Positions 34,924 to 44,998 of a stretch of 64,000 nucleotides of DNA are shown piece by piece. Positions within the stretch are counted from its first letter, which is position 1, and each line of letters begins with the position of its first letter. A model generated the notes under the pieces. That model did no database searches. It had not been told where the DNA came from and saw only the letters and a program-made list of their open reading frames with translations. A program made the translations under genes and the position numbers. Source of the stretch: Onthophagus taurus (lineage: Eukaryota; Arthropoda; Insecta; Coleoptera; Scarabaeidae); assembly GCF_036711975.1 (NCBI RefSeq), contig NC_091973.1, forward strand, positions 2,914,001 to 2,978,000, in the 5' to 3' direction.

Positions 34924-36442
34924 ATGGAAAATGTTTGGAGTAAGTTTTTTTTGAGGTTATGTTAGTTTTTTTAAATATGAATTTTTATTTAGACAAAACA
35001 CGTGATTTGCTGTTTGAGGGGGCTAAAAGAGAGAAAAATAAGGATGATAAGGAGGAGGAGGTTTCTTATGAAGAACAATGTGATTATTGCCTTAAAAAAT
35101 TCGATTTGTTGAATGATTGCAGGTTATGTCATCATTGCTATTGTTCAAGTTGTTCTTTGCCTATGTAAGTTTATTTGAATTTATTATATATATAAATATA
35201 TTCCACGTAGCTGGTTCGGTAGAACGTAGTTAGGATCCACTGTTAGTAAATTTTTGAAATTTTGGTAGTTTTTATTACACCTTTACGCAAAAAAAATGGC
35301 GCCCCAAGTGTCATGAATAATATTTAAGGCGGCCGACGTCTTCGAAGTCGGCCGAGATTATTGCAATAAGAAATTATGGTACCCTACAACCGCCTCAAGT
35401 ATTGTTCGTTATATAAGAAATAATCTCGGCCGACTTCGAAGATGTCGGCCGTCACAAATATTATGAACAATACTTCGGGTGGATATAATTTATTGAACAA
35501 ATTCCATAAACTTCCAAGAAAAAGTTAAGGAGCCGCCATCAACGCGACGGACCATTACGTGCATCAGAGACAAATTTGAAGCAGATGGAACGTTTTTTGT
35601 TAACGTTCTGGACGACCACGGACATCCACGAGCCTTGGAAAAGAAGAGTAGGTGCAGGAAACACTCCTTTAATCACCACAGAAATCTCCTCTACAAACTG
35701 CTTGGGAAACCCACATCTCCAAAGATAGCGTCTATCGCATCATGGAGCGTCTGCTTTTGAAATGCTACATTCCAACTGTAATCCATACTCTCAATCCTGA
35801 CCGGCAAAATCCGATCCTGGCAAAATGTGCGGAAGATGCAGGGTTTCCACTGCATCTATTTCCATTAATCGCCATAATTGCACGTACTAAATTTTCATGT
35901 AACACTTCAACATCCGCATTGGGCATCATAGGACCTTTTTTTTTAACGGAACTGTCACTTGTGAGAGATACCTCAATTTGCTTCAGGAGTTAGTCGGTCC
36001 ACAAATTTCAGAGATGTTTGGTGACGACGCGAGATTTACTTTCAGCAAGATGAACCCCCACTACCAACGCGATGTACGAGCTCAGCCTTTCCAGATACAT
36101 GGATTGAATGAAATCACGCCCATGGACTTTTGAACATTTGCGAACATGATTCTTCAATTATATTTGTCTTCTGTATTCGAAGCCATTCCATTTCGCTCTA
36201 TGGTCATAAATAATGTTTTTCTCATCATTCGAAGTGTGACTACATTTTTTTTGATACATTCTGTATGTGGGGTGCCATAAATAATTTCTTATTTTAATAA
36301 TCAATTTCAAAACTGTACGAATAGTGGAACCTAAAAGTTACGTGGGATACTTGTGTACATATATTTGATGATTTATTCTCTATTTATTCATTTTAGCTAT
36401 GATGATGAAGTTACCGAGTTTATATGCTTATCTTGTGCTTAG
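34924..36442 (+). CDS. Small FYVE-like zinc-finger protein (77 residues)
   Basis: Three exons, 34924-34939, 34993-35164 and 36397-36442, join with GT-AG junctions and matching phases to a 77-residue protein ending CLSCA. Residues 1-33 are short, charged and helical in character. Residues 35-76 hold eight spaced cysteines: C35-x2-C38, C48-x2-C51, C56-x2-C59, C73-x2-C76. The middle CRLCHHCYCSSCS aligns position for position with the FYVE core CRxCGxxxCxxCS, and the two terminal pairs fit a cross-brace zinc site. The basic RRHHCR phosphoinositide-binding patch is absent (LLNDCR instead), so it probably does not bind PI3P and more resembles Rab-effector FYVE-related fingers. I do not recognise the gene. 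An internal ATG at 34959 belongs to intron 1 and is not the start. Intron 2 has been invaded by repeats. Confidence 0.7.
35290..35480. repeat. Palindromic-module pair in an intron
   Basis: A reverse module (GGCGGCCGACGTCTTCGAAG) near 35329 and a forward module near 35425 with typical AAGTATTGTTC and GAACAATACTT spacers. This is the same family as the arrays at 14.5-17.7 and 42.5-44.7 kb, here unamplified in intron 2 of the FYVE-like gene. Confidence 0.85.
35525..36140 (+). mobile_element. Tc1/mariner-superfamily transposase remnant
   Basis: Broken plus-strand pieces match the usual order of this transposase group: an N-terminal TIRALRDKFEADGT-like segment, a helix-turn-helix region ending SKDSVYRIMERLLLKCYIP, VIHTLNPDR, then LVGPQISEMFGDDARF, HYQRDVRA and a final TPMDF. 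About half of the catalytic domain is scrambled and several frameshifts are visible, so it is inactive. It sits in intron 2 of the FYVE-like gene, next to the palindromic modules. Terminal repeats were not found. Confidence 0.75.
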
Positions 36443-36833
36443 TTTCTAATTCGTATTTAAGTAACAGTTTATTATTAGTGTTAATTAATTTTATTTGATT
36501 CGTAATTCTTGATTCAAGTTTCACTTTGTATTAATATTTAAGGAGTTAGTTGGAGGAAAAATAAAGATCTATTTTTTAAATATTCTCATTCATCCTTTAA
36601 AAATAATATCTAAATCCATTTTGTATGTATGGCAATAATTTTACAATAATATTACAAGTAATTTACATTTTTATTAGTTTAAGTATTATGTTGTTTTTTA
36701 TTTTTATGGCTATGATTTCTGCAGACACAAAATTTGGAGGCGCATTTTCTTTCGGCTTTCTTTTAACACTTCCTTAATGATCCTTAAAAAAATGTTATAT
36801 AATATTAATTTGAACTTAATTAGGATTTAAATC
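36443..36833. other. Short convergent intergenic stretch
   Basis: AT-rich 3' UTR sequence between the FYVE-like gene (+) and Sec5 (-). A polyadenylation signal (AATAAA) for the former is near 36560. Nothing else is seen. Confidence 0.45.
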
Positions 36834-39800
36834 TTACTCTGATTGTTGTTCGTTTAAAGCTGGAATTAATTTGATGGCTTCTTTAAAAAAATTTTTAGCT
36901 CTCTCGGTAGAATAAGCTTCAAAAAATTCTTGTAAAGCTCCAATATCAATTAAAGCCTGTTGGGCTCCTGCTAAACTAAATTTTTGAACACAACTCATTA
37001 ACCTATAAAGCTCTTCGGCTATTGTTTGAACGACTTGTGGAAGAATACTATCGACTAATTTGGATGAAACGCTATTTACTTCAAAGTGTACATGAATTAA
37101 ATTGTTGATACATTCTTTAGCGTATGGTCGTATATCAACCGGTGTAAAGTTTGTGTGCCAATCGAATCTGCCTAAATACATAGATGGTTCTATTGTGCCC
37201 ACCAACGGATCGCTTTTCTGTTCTAAATAATTCTCTAAAATCGATGTTTCCAAAGATTTAAAATTTTCTTCCGTCTTTTTAATCATTTGATGCGGTATTT
37301 GGTAATTACTTTTTGTAAATAAGCGAACTATGTTCGTTAAAACTACGTTACTCGTATATTGACAATTCGCTAAGGTCATCAATAATCTTCGCTCCCTAAT
37401 CGGAATATTACTTTTACCCCGCGATTTATATACAACCGTAGTTGGCGTTCCAATTAATTGTGAAACAATCGCCGTTTGATTTTCATCGTCGTCTTCATCA
37501 TTTTCAGGACTCTTCAAAACCAAATTTGTTAAAACATTATAAAAAGCCGTTAATAAATTATCTAATTGTTTTTCGTATTCTTTTCGAGCCGAAATATTAT
37601 CAACCAAAAGTCCCTCTCTCGCTTCCGCTTCAAAAACAGGTTCGGAAATCGACTGAATTAACTGTTGAATTGCCTGTTCAAATTTCAACGGCAATTCAGT
37701 TATCCCACAGTGACTTTCCGATATCTCAACTTTCCACGTTTCTTGTTTATCATATTCTTTCACATTTTCGATCGTTTTCTTAAACACTATACTCATACAG
37801 TGAATTCGCAAATCTAATATAAACGTTAAAACTATATCTAATGCTTCGCTTGGCAAATCCAATTTAAATAATATCGAATAAGCCGATCTTACGTATTTTA
37901 AACATTCCGGTAGATAGATCGCCATCGTATCTATATCCGGAATCGACCATGTGCCGTAATTTGTTTTATCCGATGTTTTATCTAGTGTATGAGGTATTAA
38001 AGCCGCTCTAAGTCTTTTACAATAAGCTTCCATTATATTTAGTACTGTATGCTAAAAAGAAAAATCAATACAAATTATTTAATTTTTTTCTCAATATTTT
38101 TTTCATATAAATCTTTTAAATACTATACAGGTTTTGGAAGAAGATATCTTCAGCGTTAATTTGAAGTTGATTTTTTTGAAAATTATCTATTTTCCTTTGG
38201 ATTTTAGGTTATCTCTTATGTTATTAATTTTTTTCTCAAAATTTTGTTATATAAATGTTTTTAATGCTATACAAGTTTCGAAAGAAGACATCTTCAGCTT
38301 CAATTTGAGACATAAATCGATTCTATATTTTTAAAAATAAAGAAGTTATGATTTTTTGAAAATTAACTATTTTTCGCTCGGTTTTAGGTTATTTAATAAG
38401 TTATTAATTCTCAAAATTTTTTTATATAAAATTTTTTGATACTATACAAGTTTCGAAAGAAGACATCTTCAGCTTCAATTTGAGACATAAATCGATTCTA
38501 TATTTTCATAAATAAGGAAGATATGATTTTTTGAAAATGAACTATTTTTTGCTCGATTTTAGGTTATCTAATAAAAGTTAATAATTTTTTTCTCAAATTT
38601 TGTTTATATAACAATCTTAAACACTATACAGATTTCGAAAGAAGGCATCTTCAGCTTCAATTAGAGACATAAATCGATTCTATATTTTTAAAAATAAAGA
38701 AGTTATGATTTTTTGAAAATTAACTATTTTTCGCTCGGTTTTAGGTTATTTAATAAGTTATTAATTCTCCAAATTTTTTTATATAAAATTTTTTAATGCT
38801 ATACAAGTTTCGAAAGAAGACATCTTCAGCTTCACTTTGCGACATAAATCGATTCTATATTCTCATAAATAAAGAAGTTATGATTTTTTGAAAATGAACT
38901 ATTTTTTTCTCGTTTTTAGGTTGTCTAATAAGAGTTAATAATTTTTTCTCCAATTTTTTTCATATAAATTTTTTTAATGCTATACAAGTTTCGAAAGAAG
39001 ACATCTTCAGCTTCAATTAGAGACATAAATCGATTCTATATTTTTAAAAATAAAGAAGTTATGATTTTTTGAAAATTAACTATTTTTCGCTCGGTTTTAG
39101 GTTATTTAATAAGTTAGTAATTCTCAAAATTTTTTTATATAAAATTTTTTGATACTATACAAGTTTCGAAAGAAGACATCTTCAGCTTCAATTTGAGATA
39201 TAAATCGATTCTATATTCTCATAAATAACGAAGTTATGATTGTTTGAAAATGAACTATTTTTTGCTCAATTTAGGTTGTTTAATAAAAGTTAATAATTTT
39301 TTTCTCAACTTTTTTTATATAAAATTTTTAAACACTATACAGGTTTCGAAAGCAGGCATCTTCAGCTTCAATTAGAGACATAAATCGATTCTATATTTTT
39401 AAAAATAAAGAAGTTATGATTTTTTGAAAATTAACTATTTTTCGCTCGGTTTTAGGTTATTTAATAAGTTATTAATTCGCAAAATTTTTTTATATAAAAT
39501 TTTTTAATACTATACAAGTTTCGAAAGAAGACATCTTCAGCTTCAATTTGAGATATAAATCAATTCTATATTCTCATAAATAAAGTAGTTATGATTTTTT
39601 GAAAATGAACTATTTTTTCCTCGCTTTTAGGTTGTCTAATAAAAGTTAATAATTTTTTTCTCAAATTTTTTTTATATAACATTTTTAAACACTATACAGG
39701 TTTCGAAAGAAGGCATCTTCAGCTTCAATTAGAGACATAAATCGATTCTATATTTTTAAAAATAAAGAAGTTATGATTTTTTGAAAATTAACTATTTTTC

Positions 39801-41801
39801 GCTCGGTTTTAGGTTATTTAATAAGTTATTAATTCTCAAAATTTTTTTATATAAAATTTTTTAATGCTATACAAGTTTCGAAAGAAGACATCTTCAGCTT
39901 CACTTTGCGATATAAATCGATTCTATATTCTCATAAATAAAGAAGTTATGATTTTTTGAAAATGAACAATTTTTTCCTCACTTTTAGGTTGTCTAATAAA
40001 AGTTAATAATTTTTTTCATATAAAATTTTTAAACACTATACAGGTTTCGAACGAAGGCATCTTCAGCTTCAATTTGAGACATAAATCGATTCTATATTTT
40101 TAAAAATAAAGAAGTTATGATTTTTTGAAAATTAACTGATGTTATTAATTTCTTTATATAAATTTTTAAACACTACAGGTTTCGAAACAAGACATCTTCA
40201 GCTTCAATTTGAGCTCGAAATCGCTTTCATAAATTTTTAATAGGTAGTCTAATTTATGAAGAACAAATTTTATTATTTAACTTTGAAAAGGTTATACTTA
40301 CCTTAAAAGCTGTTTTATGCCCTGGTTCAACTTTAACGTGTAATTCGCCTATAAAATAAGCTTGGCCGAGTTTCCAAATGTCTGGAAAAAGTTCGGAAAG
40401 TAACGAAGATAATTCCTCGACATAAAAAATGTTTTGTGGGCAAGCGTTAGCGTCTTGAGACGCGTTGTATTTGGAATATTTAGCAGCGTGGGGGCTTTTC
40501 GATTTGCGCATATCGTCCGCGATGATAGCTTTGTGCTCTTTGTAGCATTCCTCCATGCGATTTACGAGGTACTTTGATCGAAATAAAATCGCGTCCCAAG
40601 CCGGCTCAAAATTGCTGTCCAAATTTACTAAGTACCGAATAAGTTTTTTTTGTTCCTCCACAGTAATAGGCATTGTAACTAATTTTTGGTGAAGTTTTTC
40701 TTTGATTTCAGTTATTTTGTCTTCGATTAAATGTAAAACTGTTTGAAATATCTTTAATAATAATATAATAATTAAAAAAACGGAGGTTGTAATTAAAAAG
40801 ATGATTTTCTTACCGGTATATCTCGCTTTAAAAATAAATTTTTCACTCTCATATAATCGTTTATAATGATATCGTAATCCCCTTTTTTGACGTTTCTGTT
40901 GATCGAACACGGGAGGGAAAATAAGAATTTAAAGCGTGTTAAGACATTAAGCGCGTTTCTTGTACTTTCGACCCTTTCGCCTCTTGTATAAAGATCTGTG
41001 TATAATTTCCCTGCTTCTCTTTGGGATTCTCTTATAGCTTTTTCAAATTTTAATGTGGGTTCAGGCGAATATTCTTTGACGTCTTTTTCGAATTTGTCTT
41101 TAAGCACCATTAATGTATCTATTTGATCAAGTACAGCGGAAATGTTTGTCTTTAAAAATGATAATCTCCCTTCTTTTTGGCCATCCACTTTGCGTCTTAA
41201 ATGCAACAACCCAGCTTGTAGGTCGTTAAAATTGGTTTTGTGATGGTTTTCGTATAAAAATCGACATGGTGAGAAATTTTCTGAGGTTAAATCACCAGAA
41301 CTTCCTGGGAATTTGTCGTTAAGGTCATCTTCAGGGATTTTTTTCTCGTTGCTTTCATCGGATAATCCTAATGGGTCATCTATTTGGATACTACTTGCTG
41401 ATAAGGAATGACGAAATGTGTGAAAAGGTTTTTCTTCCACCCAAACGGCGCTTTCTTTCATGGGGCCAATATGTTCGTAATAACCTTTGAAATGGACATT
41501 GCAAGTACCTTTACCTCCTAATTTTGTGGTTACAATGATATCTCCAAAACCTTTCCCTGGACCAGAAATGGCTATTATTTTGCTAGGGGCTTTCCATTCG
41601 GCAGATAATAAACAATCATGCCCGCAAATTGTTAATCCTTCAAAATTATTAAATTTAGTTAATTTGTAACTGTTAATAAAAAAGTGTCTTACCAATTAAA
41701 TCGGTGGGTCTTTGACCGAAATTTTCACCTCGGATTGTAACGCGTGTTCCAGGAGGCCCCTCGTTGGGGGATAAACCCGTAACAATCGGTGGTAGAACCA
41801 T
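36834..41801 (-). CDS. Sec5: Exocyst complex component 2 (Sec5)
   Basis: A subunit of the exocyst, which tethers secretory vesicles to the plasma membrane; the N-terminal IPT domain is the Ral GTPase-binding part. Exons on the minus strand: 41801-41693, 41637-40814, 40751-40302, 38051-36834; they join to 866 residues, close to insect Sec5. The start ATG at 41801 opens [20 protein letters not shown], the first strand of the IPT/TIG fold. [19 protein letters not shown] and [18 protein letters not shown] complete it (about residues 1-100). A helical coil follows (residues 150-280), then the exocyst helical bundles, including the C-terminal [18 protein letters not shown]. Introns 1 and 2 are short; intron 3 is about 2.25 kb and almost entirely satellite. 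An upstream promoter near 41850-42050 could be shared with the candidate exon at 42114. Confidence 0.95.
38110..40225. repeat. Dimeric ~356-bp satellite in Sec5 intron 3
   Basis: The landmark TCTTCAGC recurs at 38147, 38291, 38466, 38648, 38823, 39004, 39179, 39359, 39534, 39716, 39891, 40060 and 40195. The spacing alternates between 175 and about 181, with shorter end units. Two monomer types alternate: one has TCTATATTTTTAAAAATAAA and a following TTCGCTCGGTTTTAGG, the other has TTCTCATAAATAAA or variants and GTTGTCTAATAAAAG. This is a higher-order repeat of an AT-rich, nucleosome-length monomer. It lies antisense to Sec5 splicing and must be removed with the intron. Confidence 0.93.
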
Positions 41802-42113
41802 TTTCGCATAAAGATAAAACTTTTAGCAGGAACTGTTGAGGTTATGTTTTCATTGTGGGCGTAAACGTTACATTTCTAACTGACGTTGATTCATATCATC
41901 TTGCAGGCTTTATTTCCGCTTTATATCCCTCATTTATACCTGAATAATCATACAAAAATACACCGATTTTAAGATATTATTGTAAATTTTGACAACTGTA
42001 CGAGTTAAATGATATACTCAATAGATGGCGCCATAACGCGTGAAGATAGCGGGAAATTTAAATTGAATAAACGATTTTTGTTTCTAAAGATTTATTGTAC
42101 TCTGTTTTGTTAC

Positions 42114-42143
42114 AGGTTGTATAATCTGCGCATCTAAAAATGT
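42114..42143 (+). other. Possible small first coding exon of an unknown gene
   Basis: A good acceptor (TCTGTTTTGTTACAG) ends at 42113. After about 24 bases comes ATG TGG at 42138-42143 and a strong donor (GTAAGT). This looks like a tiny start exon of a gene divergent from Sec5. The next intron would run into the palindromic array. I could not find a coding exon to join it to within the window, so it may be non-coding, displaced or chance. Confidence 0.25.
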
Positions 42144-42465
42144 GGGTAAGTTGTAACATCTTTATCATAAATATACACATAAAGTCTATCTATTATAATC
42201 CTTTTTATCAAATAATTTCTGTACACTAAGTAAAATACATCACAAATAATGTAGGCATGTAAAAAATGCCTAAGAAACGTCTCAACATTTTGATAAAATC
42301 AAGGCAGCCGCATATATATGTCATACATAAAAGCTTTTTACGTATACAGTGCGTTTAATTTTAACTATCATGGAAGATATCTTGATTATTGTGGGTAATA
42401 TCTATGATCTGCCATAACCCAAAAAAAGATTGAGCATCAAATGTGTTTTAGTCTTAACCTGGCCG

Positions 42466-44700
42466 CTCTAAGTATTGTTCATGATACTTGGGGGCGGCCG
42501 ACATCTTCGAAGTCGACCGAGATTACTTCTATCACGAACCTAAGTTGGGGCGGCCGACGTCTTCGAAGTCGGCCGAGATTACTTCTTCCATAAAGTTATT
42601 AATGGTATCACTTGGTATTCGGAGATCACTTCGGGAAGTCGGCCGCCCCAAGTTATGTCCGTAATATAAGAAATAATCTCGGCCGACTTCGAAGACGTCG
42701 GCCGCCCCAAGTATTATGAACAATACTCTCGGCCGACTTCGAAGACGTCGGCCGCTCTAAGCACTGTTCATGATACTTGGGGGCGGCCGACGTCTTCGAA
42801 GTCGACCGAGATTACTTCTATCACGAACCTAAGTTGGGGCGGCCGACGTCTTCGAAGTCGGCCGAGATTACTTCTTCCATAAAGTTATTAATGGTATCAC
42901 TTGGTATTCGGAAATCACTTCGTGAAGGCGACCGCCCCCAGGTATGTCCGTGATATAAGAAATAATCTCGGCCGACTTCAAAGACGTCGGCCGCTCTAAG
43001 TATTGTTCATGATACTTGGGGGCGGCCGACATCTTCGAAGTCGACCGAGATTACTTCTATCACGAACCTAAGTTGGGGCGGCCGACGTCTTCGAAGTCGG
43101 CCGAGATTATTTCTTCCATAAACTTGTTATTGGTATCACTTGGTATTCGGAGATCACTTCGGGAAGTCGGCCGCCCAAAGTTATGTCCGTTATATAAGAA
43201 ATAATCTCGGCCGACTTCGAAGACGTCGGCCGCCCCAAGTATCATGAACAATACTCTCAATGCTCTAAGCACTGTTCATGATACTTGGGGGCGGCCGACG
43301 TCTTCGAAGTCGGCCGAGGTTACTTTTTATATCACGAACCTAAGTTGGGGCGGCCGACGTCTTCGAAGTCGGCCGAGATTACTTCTTCCATAAAGTTATT
43401 AATGGTATCACTTGGTATTCGGAAATCACTTCGTGAAGGCGACCGCCCCCAGGTATGTCCGTGATATAAGAAATAATCTCGGCCGACTTCAAAGACGTCG
43501 GCCGCTCTAAGTATTGTTCATGATACTTGGGGGCGGCCGACATCTTCGAAGTCGACCGAGATTACTTCTATCACGAACCTAAGTTGGGGCGGCCGACGTC
43601 TTCGAAGTCGGCCGAGATTATTTCTTCCATAAACTTGTTATTGGTATCACTTGGTATTCGGAGATCACTTCGGGAAGTCGGCCGCCCCAAGTTATGTCCG
43701 TTATATAAGAAATAATCTCGGCCGACTTCGAAGACGTCGGCCGCCCCAAGTATCATGAACAATACTCTCAATGCTTTAAGCACTGTTCATGATACTTGGG
43801 GGCGCCCGACGTCTTCAAAGTCGGCCGAGGTTATTTTTTATGTCACGAACCTAAGTTGGGGCGGCCGACGTCTTCGAAGTCGGCCGAGATTACTTCTTCC
43901 ATAAAGTTATCAATGGTATCACTTGGTATTCGGAGATCACTTCGTGAAGGCGACCGCCCCAAGGTATGTCCGTGATATAAGAAATAATCTCGGCCGACTT
44001 CAAAGACGTCGGCCGCTCTAAGTATTGTTCATGATACTTGGGGGCGGCCGACATCTTCGAAGTCGACCGAGATTACTTCTATCACGAACCTAAGTTGGGG
44101 CGGCCGACGTCTTCGAAGTCGGCCGAGATTATTTCTTCCATAAACTTGTTATTGGTATCACTTGGTATTCGGAGATCACTTCGGGAAGTCGGCCGCCCCA
44201 AGTTATGTCCGTTATATAAGAAATAATCTCGGCCGACTTCGAAGACGTCGGCCGCCCCAAGTATCATGAACAATACTCTCAATGCTTTAAGCACTGTTCA
44301 TGATACTTGGGGGCGCCCGACGTCTTCAAAGTCGGCCGAGGTTATTTTTTATGTCACGAACCTAAGTTGGGGCGGCCGACGTCTTCGAAGTCGGCCGAGA
44401 TTACTTCTTCCATAAAGTTATCAATGGTATCACTTGGTATTCGGAGATCACTTCGTGAAGGCGACCGCCCCAAGGTATGTCCGTGATATAAGAAATAATC
44501 TCGGCCGACTTCAAAGACGTCGGCCGCTCTAAGTATTGTTCACTATACTTGGGGCGGCCGACGTCTTCGAAGTCGGCCGAAATTACTTCTTCCATAAAGT
44601 TATTAATGGTATCACTTGGGATTTGAAAATCACTTCGGGAAGTCGGCCGCCCCCCGACTTCGAAGAGTTAAAGTATTATTAGCGAGATTATTTCTTCTTA
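42466..44700. repeat. 511-bp tandem array of palindromic modules
   Basis: The landmark CTCTAAGTATTGTTCATGAT occurs near 42466, 42993, 43504, 44015 and 44526 (the last altered after TTCA); the last spacings are 511. Each unit carries six or so modules of the CGGCCGAC-TTCGAAGAC-GTCGGCCG type in alternating orientation, and a GGTATCACTTGGTATTCGGA segment. Units three and four are nearly identical. The segment at 44590-44700 is a decayed end. It is the same module family as 14515-17690, with different filler and unit length, so the two arrays were amplified independently. Confidence 0.92.
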
Positions 44701-44998
44701 TTAGACTTGGTTTCACGCTCCAAATCCCGAGTGATACCATTATTTTCATGTATTTAATTTTTGCTTTTAGATGCATAATATTTGATATAACACATTTGAT
44801 GCTCACTTGCTTTTTTGAATATGTTATATAAGTTTGTCATATCTCCAACAGTAATCGAGATATCTATTATGACAACTAAAATCAAACACTGTATGTTTAG
44901 AAAAAACGTCGTTATTCCGAAGTGAAATAAAAACGTTTTCTCACAGTAAATTTTTGAATTTTTATTTATCGAAGTCTATATTTTCTATGTTTCTACAT
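44701..44998. other. Spacer downstream of the PDZRN3-like gene
   Basis: AT-rich. It contains the probable 3' UTR of the minus-strand PDZRN3-like gene with a polyadenylation signal (AATAAATAAA on the minus strand) near 44957. Nothing else is supported. Confidence 0.4.

Noticed and set aside
34959-34992. Alternative start ATG (34959) in front of the FYVE-like exon
   Set aside because: It lies in a 53-bp intron between a good donor (34940) and acceptor (34992); the spliced start at 34924 fits better.
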